Shown one piece after another: positions 34,178 through 43,367 of a stretch of DNA of 64,000 bases. The stretch is taken from assembly GCF_017811175.1 (NCBI RefSeq), contig NZ_JACWIJ010000002.1, forward strand, positions 3,353,501 to 3,417,500. The letters run 5' to 3'. A program made the position numbers and the translations under genes. Below the pieces are notes generated by a model that was not told the origin of the DNA, made no database searches, and saw only the letters and a program-made list of their open reading frames with translations. Numbering within the stretch: position 1 is the first letter of the stretch; the number at the start of each line of letters is the position of its first letter. This DNA is from Melaminivora jejuensis. GTDB taxonomy: Bacteria > Pseudomonadota > Gammaproteobacteria > Burkholderiales > Burkholderiaceae_C.

Positions 34178-36504
34178 TTAATTCCCCTGATGAAACGTGG
34201 ATGGGTGGAAATTTTTTGTGCCTGATGAGCAAAAAGTTTCACCCCAATAGGCAGAGGCGGCCTGAGCATATTTTTGAGCTTGCTCGACTGCGGGTTCAAG
34301 TGCCTTTTCTTGATTGAGTGCTTGTAGAGCTTCTTGCAAGTAGACTCTGCCAAAATCTAGGTGGCCGTGGGCATTTTCGATTTCTGCGAGAACTGTCAGT
34401 GCAACCGGATCATGCGGTTTGGCGCACAGGATGCTTTCTGCTAGTTCAGTGGCTTTTATCCAAAATTTGTTGGAAAGAACGTCACTGCCAGCTTGCTGGG
34501 TTGCCAGCGGCGGTGGCCCGTTTTTAGCCAAATCTAAAAAATTTTGTAGCTTTTGATAAGTCTGCGACAAGGGGATGCGTGAGCCTGGCGCGACCCCAAT
34601 CAGGAATTCCTGTGTGTCCGGTGCGGCAGGCATGTTATTCATCAGGTATAGAACACGCTCATCTACTTGGGCTGGCGTCCATTCGGGATGATCAGACTGC
34701 TCCAGCCAGTGCAGCCACATGGTACGCAAGGCTTTACCTATCTCATATGCGTAGAGATCCTCGCGCATGACCGAACTGGCCTCGGTTTCCAAGCGCAAAT
34801 TTTGTCTTAAATCATTTAATGCCGTTATGTCTGCTGCTAGGGTGGAGGCGATGTGGAGGTATTCTTCTTGATTGCGTGCTATCCACTCATGTCTTCCCAT
34901 GTAAGCTAATATGCTTGAACTCATGCGACCGCGCAGTCCATCGCCCTTGAGCGTCACCAGCGGAACTCCCATCCAAAGCAAGTCATTGGATGATGTTCCG
35001 CCTGTGAGTGGAAAGGGATCCAGTGCAATATCTATCCGATGATAGGTGAGGTACTGGTTGGCGGTATTCATGTTGACCAAATCAAGCCGGTCAGCAGGAA
35101 TTCCCAACAGGGCGCAGCGCTGGGTGTAAGCCGTCCTGATGTCTTCTTTCTCTAGATTTTTTCCTTCGATCAGCAGGCGCGATCCAGGGACGATTTGCAA
35201 CAGGCTGCCCCACAGGCGAAGGACATCGTCGGTGAGCTTGCCAAGATTATTGCAGGAGCCAAAAGTAATATATCCGTTTTCCAGGGCAGGGGTGGGGCGC
35301 ACCTGATAGGCGGGTTGGTAGCGCCAGAGTGGATTGCGGATCATGGGCCGATAGCAGGCTGCACGTATAGGTAGCCTGTACAGGCGCTCGGAATACCATT
35401 GCTGGGCATCATGAGGATCGAGGATGGCATCGCTGATCCACCAATCCATGGATTTCATGCCGGTGGTTCCTGGAAATCCTATGGTGGATACTTGAACCGG
35501 GGCAGGCTTTCGCATCAATGCTAATAAGGCATTGCCGCCTGTGTGTCCGGCCAGATCAATGGCGATGTCGATATCCGCATCCATGATGGTTTGGGCTTGC
35601 TTTTCAGCCGACATGCCATGAATACGGATGAATTCATCCACATGGCATTGCACCCGCGTCGTGACTAAATCATCCACGGGATGGTTATAAAAAGCGATGA
35701 CTTCAAACTGTTGTCTATCGAGTTGTGCCAGTAACCCTTCGGTGAAATACATTACGGCATGATTGCGAAAATCGGGCGACACCACACCAATGCGCAAACG
35801 CCGCCAAGGAGAACGATCCTTGGCGGCGAAGCTGGGCCAGTGGGGTTGCAAAGGCTTTTCGAATCTTTCGCTGAAGCTGCTGGCCATTTCCGCCAGATCA
35901 TTTGCCGTGCAGCTTGGATCAGCCAGCATGAACAGCAGGCAGTTGGTGTACAGGTGCGCTGCATCAGGCACCAAGGAGATGGCCTCTCGGCAATCCTGCA
36001 CAGCCTCGCGCACCTGTCCGAGCTCACGACGGTGTATGGCGGATTGAGTCAATGCATCAACTCTTTGCAGCGCCCCTGGGCTGTTGCAAGAGCTTGCTGA
36101 CTGGCCTCATAACCCCTTTCATGCAGCAGCAAGGCATAGCAGCATTGGGACAGTTTTACCCAGCAGATGCTATGTTCGGGACGCAAGGCGACCACTTTTT
36201 CCAGCAGCGGCAAAGCTTCGTTATTCAGCCCTTGCATCAACAGAAGATCGGAGTAATTGATCAGCAGCTCGGCATCCTGCGGCCACAGGGCTGCAGCCTT
36301 GGCATAGGCCACCAGGGCTGCTTCGATCTTTCCATCCTGGCGCAGAGCGAAACCCAGCAATCGATGTGCCTTGTGGTGTCGCCCATGTTTGCGTATGGCT
36401 TGGCGGCACAGCCGCACCAGCAAAGGCCAATTGCTGGCGGCTTGGGCAGCCTCCAGCTTGGGTGACAGATATTCGGGCTGGATGGAGGTAGTCGGTGGCT
36501 TCAT
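34178..36504 (-). pseudogene. TPR/O-GlcNAc-transferase-like glycosyltransferase, frameshifted as read
   Basis: An N-terminal piece from ATG 36504 holds TPR repeats (AHRLLGFALRQDGKIEAALV, AELLINYSDLLLMQGLNNEA) and stops at 36049. The rest runs in the next frame from about 36075 and holds the SPINDLY/OGT catalytic domain: RIGVVSPDFRNHAVMYF, DIAIDLAGHTGGNALLALM, PVQVSTIGFPGTTGM, TFGSCNNLGKL, DPFPLTGGTSSNDLLWMGVP. One base added in the CCCC at 36073-36076 gives a single 775-residue protein through GALQRVDALTQSAIHRRELG. Similar bacterial OGT-like enzymes next to flagellin genes O-glycosylate flagellin; that role is inferred here. Confidence 0.82.
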
Positions 36505-36632
36505 GAATGGCTGAGGGCTGGACTCACACGGGTTGTGCGATGCGGTGCCCGAAGCGTCCCAGCGTACAGGCAAGCCCGCTTCTGATCTCTGTGGCGATAT
36601 GGCGAGAATGGGCGCTGACGCGCGCCCAAGCC

Positions 36633-38150
36633 TCAGCCCTTCAAAAGGGCCAGCACACCCTGCGGAATCTGGTTGGCCTGCGCCACCATGGCGGTGCCGG
36701 CCTGCTGCAGGATCTGGGTGCGTGCCAAGTTGGCCGTTTCCTGGGCAAAGTCGGCATCCAGGATGCGCGAGCGCGAGGCCGACATGTTCTCTGCCGTGAT
36801 GTTCAGGCTGGCGATGCTGGTCTCGAAGCGCGACTGCAGGGCGCCCAGCTTGGCGCGCTCGCCAGCGATGTAAGACAAGGCCGAGTCCACCGTCTTGAGC
36901 GTGTGCGTGGCCCGGGCAAAGCTCGTCACATCCAGGTCGGAAACTTTTTTCAGCTCGGAGTTCAGCGTGAGGTCACCCAGCGCATTGGTGTTTGACGATA
37001 CCGCGCTGAAGGATTTGTCCGAATCCAGCGTGACGTAGCCGCTGACCGCCAGGTTGGGGGTTGCGCCTGATGCTGCGGCAATGGACTGGGCGGTTCCTGC
37101 CGTCGCCACTCCGCCCTTGCCATCGCTCACCAGTTTTTGCACGGTGATGTCACCTGCATTGGCAGCGTTGGTCTTGCCGACGGCGATGGTATTGCCGGTT
37201 GTGTTGGTCAGGATGATGCCGTCGGCTTTTTCGTTCAATGAAGCCACGACACCAGTTTTGGCGGATTGCTCGTTGATCGCGGTCACTGCATTGGACAGAC
37301 CTTCCGAGCCAGCTGTAGCGGAGATGGCAAACGAGATCGTGATATCCGGGTTGTTGTCCGATTGCAAAGTCAAGCCATAGGCGCCGGCAGAAGCAAAGGA
37401 CAGCACAGCCTCGGTGCGTGCCGTGGCGGTCACGCCGGTGTATTGGGTTTGCAGGTTGATGGACTCGGCCGTCTTCTTGCTGTGCTCGTTGGCATCCACA
37501 GCTATCGTCTGGCTGCCCAGGGCGCCATTGATGACGATGTTTCCAGGCCCTGAAACGCCATTGGATGCGAACCCGGCAGCAGGATTGCCTGCTGTTGCTG
37601 CATCGGCCCCAGCCGCTCCCGAACCTGACACCTGGTTGTTGCCATAGGTGTTGGTGCGCAGGTTGGCGGTGGCGGCCACGATGGTCTGGTTGGCGTTGGC
37701 GCCGACCTGGAACTGCTGCGTGCCGAAAGTGCCGTCGAGCAGCTTGGCGCCGTTGAACTCGGTGGTCTGCGCCACGCGATCGAGTTCGGCCACCAGTTGG
37801 CTCACTTCCTGCTGCAGCGCTTGGCGATCCGAGGGGCTGTTGGAGGCGTTGGCTGCCTGCACGGCCAGTTCGCGCACACGCTGCAGGATGTCGCCAGCGG
37901 CCTTCATGGCGCCTTCCGCCGTCTGCGCCAGCGAGATGCCGTCGTTGGCGTTGCGCGCGGCCTGGTTCAGGCCCCGGATCTGGCTGGTGAAGCGCTCGGA
38001 AATCGCCATGCCGGCGGCGTCGTCCTTGGCGCTGTTGATGCGCAGGCCCGACGACAGGCGCTGGATGGAGGTGTTGAGCGAGCCCTGGCTGATGCCCAGG
38101 TTGCGCTGGGCGGTGAGCGAAGCGATGTTGGTATTGATCGTGGAGGCCAT
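36633..38150 (-). CDS. fliC: Flagellin (copy 1)
   Basis: 505 residues from ATG 38150 ([20 protein letters not shown]), with AGGAG just upstream. N-terminal D0/D1 ([19 protein letters not shown]) and C-terminal D1/D0 ([20 protein letters not shown], then [18 protein letters not shown]) are canonical. The central part has the repeated [20 protein letters not shown] element common to many flagellins. The first 538 nt match those of the second flagellin, with no gaps, in inverted orientation. I find no sigma-28 promoter upstream on this strand. It is Ser/Thr-rich in the middle and so a plausible O-glycan acceptor. Confidence 0.96.
   Translation of the reverse strand: MASTINTNIASLTAQRNLGISQGSLNTSIQRLSSGLRINSAKDDAAGMAISERFTSQIRGLNQAARNANDGISLAQTAEGAMKAAGDILQRVRELAVQAANASNSPSDRQALQQEVSQLVAELDRVAQTTEFNGAKLLDGTFGTQQFQVGANANQTIVAATANLRTNTYGNNQVSGSGAAGADAATAGNPAAGFASNGVSGPGNIVINGALGSQTIAVDANEHSKKTAESINLQTQYTGVTATARTEAVLSFASAGAYGLTLQSDNNPDITISFAISATAGSEGLSNAVTAINEQSAKTGVVASLNEKADGIILTNTTGNTIAVGKTNAANAGDITVQKLVSDGKGGVATAGTAQSIAAASGATPNLAVSGYVTLDSDKSFSAVSSNTNALGDLTLNSELKKVSDLDVTSFARATHTLKTVDSALSYIAGERAKLGALQSRFETSIASLNITAENMSASRSRILDADFAQETANLARTQILQQAGTAMVAQANQIPQGVLALLKG
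37613..38150 (-). repeat. Long inverted repeat, left arm (5' part of flagellin 1)
   Basis: 538 nt that pair in inverted orientation with 38550-39087, from the ATG to the shared GTGTCAGGTTCGGGAGCGG. By eye only scattered substitutions occur and there are no indels. The arms are separated by a 399-nt spacer that holds the flagellin promoters. Confidence 0.85.
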
Positions 38151-38378
38151 TGAAAAACTCCTGCGGGGCGGCAAAACCGGGTGAAGGGGCAGACGGGTGT
38201 TACGACCGTGGAGACCTCGGCGGCAACGATGGGGGCAATTGTCAAAGTGCCGGGCTGGCGCCGTTGCGCCGATAAAAGCGGCAAAAACCCGCCTTTCCCA
38301 TCGTTTGCAGCGGTGCGGTCAGGGCGGTCGCCGCGCAGGCCAAGGTAAAAAGCTGTGTGGACTTGTGTGTGCTCACCC

Positions 38379-38405
38379 TAAAGTTTTGCGCGTACCTTCC
38401 GTAAA
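38379..38405 (+). promoter_or_regulatory. Sigma-28 (FliA) promoter of flagellin 2
   Basis: TAAAGTTT at 38379-38386, exactly the -35 consensus, then 11 nt and TCCGTAAA at 38398-38405 (consensus GCCGATAA). It faces right toward the flagellin ATG at 38550 and leaves a leader of about 135 nt. Confidence 0.85.
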
Positions 38406-38549
38406 CAGGTTCAACGGGCTGTCCAAGGCTTCAGGCCAAGTGACCATCCGCCGTTCAACAGAGGGCCGGGCCGGGCACTGTGAACCCTGGGGTCGGAGAG
38501 GTTCCGGCCCCGTCAGCGCAACCGCCGTTTTTCTTTCAGGAGATTTGCA

Positions 38550-39087
38550 ATGGCCGCCACCATCAATACCAACGTCGCCTCGCTCACCGCCCAGCGCAAC
38601 CTGGGCATCAGCCAGGGCTCGCTCAACACCTCCATCCAGCGCCTGTCGTCGGGCCTGCGCATCAACAGCGCCAAGGACGACGCCGCCGGCTTGGCGATTT
38701 CCGAGCGCTTCACCAGCCAGATCCGGGGCCTGAACCAGGCCGTGCGCAACGCCAACGACGGCATCTCGCTGGCGCAGACGGCGGAAGGCGCCATGAAGGC
38801 CGCCGGCGACATCCTGCAGCGTGTGCGCGAACTGGCCGTGCAGTCGGCCAACGCCTCCAACTCGGCCTCCGACCGCCAAGCGCTGCAGCAGGAAGTCAAC
38901 CAGCTGGTGGCCGAACTCGATCGCGTGGCGCAGACCACCGAGTTCAACGGCGCCAAGCTGCTCGACGGCAGCTTTGGTACGCAGCAGTTCCAGGTCGGCG
39001 CCAACGCCAACCAGACCATCGTGGCCGCCACCGCCAACCTGCGCACCAACACCTATGGCAACAACCAGGTGTCAGGTTCGGGAGCGG
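38550..39087 (+). repeat. Long inverted repeat, right arm (5' part of flagellin 2)
   Basis: It pairs with 37613-38150 over 538 nt without gaps. The match ends where the variable central flagellin domain begins. Confidence 0.85.
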
Positions 39088-40085
39088 GCGGTGCCGCAGC
39101 TGCGGCGCCAGCGAGCGCAGCGGCTGCGTATGGGAGCAACGGCGTGGCATCTGGCGCCATCGCCATCAATGGCGCCCTGGGCAGCAAGTCCATCAATGTT
39201 GCTGCCAACGAGCACAGCAAGAAGACGGCCGAGTCCATCAACTTGCAAACCCAATACACCGGCGTGACCGCCACGGCACGCACTGAAGTGGAGTTGAAAT
39301 TCGCTGCCACTGGCGCTTACTCGCTGACGCTTGAGTCCAACAACGAAGGTGACGCCAAGACCATCAGCTTCGCCATCGAAGGAACTTCGACCTCCGGAGC
39401 TGATGCTTTGGCCAAAGGCATTGCGGCCATCAACGAGCAGTCGTCCAAGACCGGTGTCGTGGCATCGCTGAACGAGAAAGCCGACGGCATCATCCTGACC
39501 AACGCTGCTGGCAACACCATCGCCATCGGCAAGACAACTGCGGCAAACGGCGGCGCCGTCACGGTGCAGAAACTGGTGGGTGATGGCAAGGGCGCAATCA
39601 CCACGTCGGGTAGCGCACAGACTCTGGCTGCAGCATCGGTTGCTGCAGGCTCTGAGCTTGCAGTGTCCGTGAGCGGCTACATCACGCTGGATTCGGACAA
39701 GTCGTTCAGTGTGGTATCGACAGGCACGACAGCCCTGCAAGGAACTCCGGGAGCGGCGAACTCTTCCCTGAAGAAGGTCTCTGAACTGGATCTGACCAAT
39801 TTCAGCAAGGCCACGCACTCGCTCAAGACCGTGGACTCGGCACTGTCCTTCATCGCTGGCGAGCGCGCCAAGCTGGGTGCCCTGCAGTCGCGCTTCGAGA
39901 CCAGCATCGCTGCGCTGCAGGTCACGTCCGAGAACATGTCAGCCTCGCGTGGCCGTATCCTGGACGCTGACTTTGCGGCAGAAACCGCCAACCTGTCGCG
40001 CTCGCAAATCCTGCAGCAGGCCGGCACCGCCATGGTGGCGCAGGCCAACCAGCTGCCGCAGGGCGTGCTGGCTCTGCTGCGCTGA
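38550..40085 (+). CDS. fliC: Flagellin (copy 2)
   Basis: 511 residues, ATG 38550 with AGGAGA 6 nt upstream. The N-terminus [20 protein letters not shown] and C-terminus [20 protein letters not shown], then [14 protein letters not shown], are canonical. The central region differs from copy 1 in many residues, including an Ala-rich [18 protein letters not shown] insert, but keeps the [20 protein letters not shown] block. It has its own sigma-28 promoter and a downstream hairpin. It is probably the main filament subunit under the present orientation of the spacer. Confidence 0.96.
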   Translation: MAATINTNVASLTAQRNLGISQGSLNTSIQRLSSGLRINSAKDDAAGLAISERFTSQIRGLNQAVRNANDGISLAQTAEGAMKAAGDILQRVRELAVQSANASNSASDRQALQQEVNQLVAELDRVAQTTEFNGAKLLDGSFGTQQFQVGANANQTIVAATANLRTNTYGNNQVSGSGAGGAAAAAPASAAAAYGSNGVASGAIAINGALGSKSINVAANEHSKKTAESINLQTQYTGVTATARTEVELKFAATGAYSLTLESNNEGDAKTISFAIEGTSTSGADALAKGIAAINEQSSKTGVVASLNEKADGIILTNAAGNTIAIGKTTAANGGAVTVQKLVGDGKGAITTSGSAQTLAAASVAAGSELAVSVSGYITLDSDKSFSVVSTGTTALQGTPGAANSSLKKVSELDLTNFSKATHSLKTVDSALSFIAGERAKLGALQSRFETSIAALQVTSENMSASRGRILDADFAAETANLSRSQILQQAGTAMVAQANQLPQGVLALLR

Positions 40086-40102
40086 TCGATAGGGGCAGGG
40101 AG

Positions 40103-40133
40103 GAGCGCCTTTCCTGATGGAACAAGAGGCGCT
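40103..40133 (+). terminator. Hairpin after flagellin 2
   Basis: GAGCGCCT (40103-40110) pairs with AGGCGCTC (40126-40133), extended by GGGAG/CTCCC-type pairs outside. It lies 18 nt beyond the stop. There is no long T run, so termination strength is uncertain. Confidence 0.5.
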
Positions 40134-40282
40134 CTCTCCCGGTCTCTACGGTTTCGGCAGATTCGAATGCGGCGGGGCAACCCTCGCCGCATTGGCGTTT
40201 GTGCCGTCTGGCAAGGATTGCCCGGCGGCGGGAACTGGCCGGTATGCAGGGCGCTTTTCGTCAGCATGGCTTGATGACCTGC

Positions 40283-40290
40283 GCCGATAA
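40283..40290 (+). promoter_or_regulatory. Sigma-28-like -10 element before fliD
   Basis: Exact GCCGATAA 42 nt before the fliD ATG. The matching -35 position (40264-40271, GCATGGCT) is poor, so this is a weak or partial promoter at best. Confidence 0.4.
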
Positions 40291-40331
40291 TGGCCGGTGT
40301 ACTTTCAGGGCTTTGTTGATAGGAGACGGTC

Positions 40332-41768
40332 ATGGCCAGCTTTTCTTCCATTGGTGTCGGATTGGGCGGCAACGTCGATGTCAATGCGCTCATCAAGGCG
40401 TCCGTCGATGCCGTGAAGCTGCCCATCTCGCGTCCCAACGGCCTGAACTATCAGGCCAAGCTCACCGAGGCCAAGATTTCCACTTTCGGCCAGCTCAAGT
40501 CGCTGGTGTCCACGCTGCAGACGGCGGTGTCCAGGCTGAGCAGCGTTTCCGGCTGGAATGCCGTGCAGGCCTCGTCCTCGGACGACAAGGCCATCACGGC
40601 CACCGCCATCGGCGGCACGGTGGAAACCACCTTCAGCGTCGAGGTGCAGCAGCTGGCCCGGGCGCAGGTCTCGACCTCTGATGCCATTGCCACCGGCACT
40701 GGTGTGGGCGCGGGGACGCTGCGCCTGGAGATGGGCAAGTGGGAGGCTGGCAGCTTTACCGCCGGCTCCGGCGCCGGGATCGACATCGAAGTTTCGGCCT
40801 CCGACACGCTGGCTGACGTGGCCGGCAAGATCAACGGCGCCAATGCCGGCGTCACGGCCACCATCCTGACCGACACCTCGGGCCAGCGCCTGATGCTGCG
40901 CAGCAAGAACACGGGCGAGGAGTTCGGCTTCCAGATGACCGTCACGGCCGATGCCGATGGCGATACGGGCGACAACCTGGGTCTGTCGCGCCTGGCCAAC
41001 GGCCTGTCCTCCGATCCTGGGGTCAATGCCGCAGCCAATGCCCAGGCCAAGATCAACGGCATGTATGACATCACCTCGGCCACCAATACGTTCGAGAACG
41101 CCGTGGCCGGCGTGACCTTCAAGGCCGAAAAAGTCACCACGGCCCCGGTCAACATCTCCGTGGCCAAGGACAACTCGGCCATCCAGAAGAACATCGAAGA
41201 CCTGGTGGTTGCCTACAACGCGCTCAACCAGGCTCTCAGCGATGTGACCAAATACGATAAAACCACAAAAGAGGCAGGCCTGCTGCAGGGCGACTCGACC
41301 ACCGTGGGCCTGCAGAACCAGCTGCGCAACGTGATGCAGTCGCTGTCGAGCAGCACCGGGCCTTTCAAGTCTCTGTCCGACATCGGGCTGGGCCACATCC
41401 AGGGCGGCGATCTGTCCATCGACAGCACCAAGCTCAGCGAGGCCTTGAAGAACCCGGATGCCGTCAAGGCGCTGTTCATCGGTGCCGATGGCCTGGCCAC
41501 GACGCAGGATGGCGTGGCGGAAAAGATCAAGGCGGCGACCTCCAAGATGCTCGACCCGGATGGCTTCTTCGCCAGCAAGGACACGCAGTTCAAGGATGCC
41601 CTCAAGCGCAATGCCAAGGAGATCGAGCGCATCAACGCACGGGCCGACAGCACCGAGGCGCTGCTGACCGCGCGCTATGTGGCGCTGGACACCCAGATGA
41701 GCCGCCTGAACGCGCTCAACGCTTATATCGCGCAGCAGGTCACGACCTGGAACAACAGCAAGAATTGA
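40332..41768 (+). CDS. fliD: Filament cap protein FliD (HAP2)
   Basis: 478 residues (E. coli 468). The N-terminus SFSSIGVGLGGNVDVNALIK and the C-terminus MSRLNALNAYIAQQVTTWNN, both coiled-coil D0, are typical. The middle has FSVEVQQLARAQVSTSDAIA and VAYNALNQALSDVTKYD. Five copies cap the filament and fold incoming flagellin. ATG 40332 has AGGAGACGGTC upstream. It is followed by fliS and fliT. Confidence 0.95.
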   Translation: MASFSSIGVGLGGNVDVNALIKASVDAVKLPISRPNGLNYQAKLTEAKISTFGQLKSLVSTLQTAVSRLSSVSGWNAVQASSSDDKAITATAIGGTVETTFSVEVQQLARAQVSTSDAIATGTGVGAGTLRLEMGKWEAGSFTAGSGAGIDIEVSASDTLADVAGKINGANAGVTATILTDTSGQRLMLRSKNTGEEFGFQMTVTADADGDTGDNLGLSRLANGLSSDPGVNAAANAQAKINGMYDITSATNTFENAVAGVTFKAEKVTTAPVNISVAKDNSAIQKNIEDLVVAYNALNQALSDVTKYDKTTKEAGLLQGDSTTVGLQNQLRNVMQSLSSSTGPFKSLSDIGLGHIQGGDLSIDSTKLSEALKNPDAVKALFIGADGLATTQDGVAEKIKAATSKMLDPDGFFASKDTQFKDALKRNAKEIERINARADSTEALLTARYVALDTQMSRLNALNAYIAQQVTTWNNSKN

Positions 41769-41785
41769 ATACCGTCGCGCCGGCC

Positions 41786-41812
41786 TTCAGTTTTTCGGTG
41801 ACATGCCGATAA
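41786..41812 (+). promoter_or_regulatory. Sigma-28 (FliA) promoter of fliS
   Basis: TTCAGTTT (41786-41793), 11 nt, then exact GCCGATAA (41805-41812). It lies 35 nt before the fliS ATG and follows the fliD stop, so fliST can be transcribed separately from fliD. Confidence 0.75.
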
Positions 41813-41846
41813 ATCAACAGAGAGCAGCCAGCCGAGGATAGTCACC

Positions 41847-42305
41847 ATGTTCACTCCGTTCAGCGCCCGCACCGCATCCGCCTACCAGCGGATCAACGTC
41901 GAGACCAGCATGCACACGATCGACCAGCACCAGCTGGTCAGCCTGCTGTTCGAGGGAATCCTGCAGTCCATCGCCACCGCGCGCGGTGCCCTGGCACGCG
42001 GCGATATCGCGGCCAAGTGCGCCGCCGTGGCCAAGGCGCTGCGCATCCTGGAGGAAGGCCTGATGACGGCGCTCGACCGCGAGGCCGGCGGCGAGCTGGC
42101 GGCCAATCTGGGCGCGGTCTATGACTATGCGCTGCAGCAGTTGATCCTGGCCAATGCGCGCAACGATGACGCCCTGCTGGGACAGGTGGCACGCCTGTTC
42201 GAGCCTATCGCCCAGAGCTGGAACGAAATCAAGAACCATCCGGCCCCAGTCGCTCCCGTCGCTGCTGCCAACGACATGCAGCGGCACAGCTACGCGGAGG
42301 CCTGA
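41847..42305 (+). CDS. fliS: Flagellin export chaperone FliS
   Basis: 152 residues (E. coli 136). The N-terminus YQRINVETSMHTIDQHQLVS and LLFEGILQSIATARGAL are FliS hallmarks, with ALRILEEGLMTALDREAGGE. It binds flagellin C-termini and prevents premature assembly. ATG 41847 follows GAGGATAGTCACC. Only 3 nt separate it from fliT. Confidence 0.94.
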   Translation: MFTPFSARTASAYQRINVETSMHTIDQHQLVSLLFEGILQSIATARGALARGDIAAKCAAVAKALRILEEGLMTALDREAGGELAANLGAVYDYALQQLILANARNDDALLGQVARLFEPIAQSWNEIKNHPAPVAPVAAANDMQRHSYAEA

Positions 42306-42308
42306 GCC

Positions 42309-42608
42309 ATGCCAGAAATGTTGATCGACTACTACAAGGCCATCGAGCAAAGCAGCGACCGTATGCTCGAAGCGGCCAAGCTCAAGGACTGGGACGAGGT
42401 GATGCGCTGCGAGGGCGCCTGCGCCATCCTGATCGAGCAGCTGCGCTTCCAGGCCAACCAGCAGGAGCTGGCGCCCGAGCATCGCCAGGAAAAGGCCCGC
42501 ATCATGCAGCGCATCCTGCGCAACGATGCCCAGATCCGCATCCTGGCCGAGCCCTGGATGGCGCAGTTCGAGCAATTGCTCGAAGGCCAGCCACCCGTGA
42601 TGCATTGA
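42309..42608 (+). CDS. fliT: FliT-type FliD chaperone
   Basis: 99 residues (E. coli 121), all helical: IDYYKAIEQSSDRMLEAAKL and WDEVMRCEGACAILIEQLR. It is in the standard fliD-fliS-fliT order. FliT binds FliD for export. Sequence conservation is low in this family, so the call depends on context as well. Terminator at 42692-42727. Confidence 0.8.
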   Translation: MPEMLIDYYKAIEQSSDRMLEAAKLKDWDEVMRCEGACAILIEQLRFQANQQELAPEHRQEKARIMQRILRNDAQIRILAEPWMAQFEQLLEGQPPVMH

Positions 42609-42691
42609 TGCGCTGCCTGCCGCAAGCCAGGCCCCTGGCCCGGCCAGCGCCGCCCGCCGCCGCTGCACGCAGCGGTGCCAGGGCAGGCAAG

Positions 42692-42727
42692 AAAAAAACC
42701 GGCCTCCACAGGGAGGCCGGTTTTTTT
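42692..42727. terminator. Bidirectional rho-independent terminator between fliT and fliE
   Basis: AAAAAAACCGGCCTCC, loop ACAG, then GGAGGCCGGTTTTTTT. The stem is GC-rich with A and T runs on both sides, so it works for both convergent operons. Confidence 0.9.
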
Positions 42728-42741
42728 ATATATGAAATATG

Positions 42742-42785
42742 GCTCAAACCCTTGCTGGGCAAGCGCTGGTAGCTATGAAAAAAAG
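42742..42785 (-). repeat. Dispersed intergenic repeat, copy F
   Basis: GCTCAAACCCTTGCTGGGCA then AGCGCTGGTAGCTATGAAAA, in the same orientation as copies B and E. It sits beside the terminator between convergent fliT and fliE. Confidence 0.8.
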
Positions 42786-42842
42786 AGTGTGCGCTGGCTG
42801 CTGCGTGGACGGTGCAGACAGCGGTGCAGGCAGCCGTGGCCG

Positions 42843-43151
42843 TCACACCTGCATGTTCATGATGTCGGTATAGGCCTGCACCATGCGGTTGCGTACGTGC
42901 AGCGCGGCCTGGAAGCCGATCTGGGCCTTTTGCATGGCGACCATGGCTTCCTCGATGCTGACGCTGGGGTTTTCCAGCTGCACTTCCTGCTGCAGGTGGC
43001 TGGCGCGCTCCTGCGCTGCACTGACGGCCTGCAGGGCATCCTTGAAGGCGGTGGAAAAGCCTGGACTGGTCTCGGCCTGCGGCGCTGTCACGCGGCGGGC
43101 GATCTGGGTCTGGGTCAGGGGGGCGGTGGTGCTGGCGATGCGCATGTCCAT
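42843..43151 (-). CDS. fliE: MS-ring/rod adaptor FliE
   Basis: 102 residues from ATG 43151 (MDMRIASTTAPL), GAGGA 9 nt before; E. coli FliE has 104. C-terminal SVSIEEAMVAMQKAQIGFQA and RNRMVQAYTDIMNMQV are family motifs. It joins the rod to the MS ring. It is monocistronic and divergent from fliF, with 216 nt between that must hold both promoters; no clear motif was seen. Confidence 0.95.
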   Translation of the reverse strand: MDMRIASTTAPLTQTQIARRVTAPQAETSPGFSTAFKDALQAVSAAQERASHLQQEVQLENPSVSIEEAMVAMQKAQIGFQAALHVRNRMVQAYTDIMNMQV

Positions 43152-43367
43152 GGCGGCGTCCTCGCGAAAAAACTGATCGGGCAATCGGGAAAGTGCCGTG
43201 ATGGTAGGTCGGGCGCCGGTGCCGGTCAGGCCGAAATGATGGCCAAAGCGGCGCCTTATCAGGCAAACGCCGCAGGCGGCTCGTCCGGATAATCGGCCCA
43301 CGTTTCAATCCCTGCCAGGACGGTGGCGCACCCCGCTGCTGCTCCTGGCCGTCCGCCGAAAGCCACG

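Noticed and set aside
38200..38226. Possible sigma-28 promoter for flagellin 1 on the minus strand (TTACGACC, reverse complement GGTCGTAA)
   Set aside because: The -10 is a loose match and the -35 position reads TTGCCGCC, unlike TAAAGTTT. Not strong enough to annotate.
38268..38275. Exact GCCGATAA on the plus strand in the flagellin spacer
   Set aside because: No -35 lies 11 nt upstream (GCCGGGCT); the nearest CAAAGTG is 17-18 nt away. The promoter at 38379 is far better and lies downstream.
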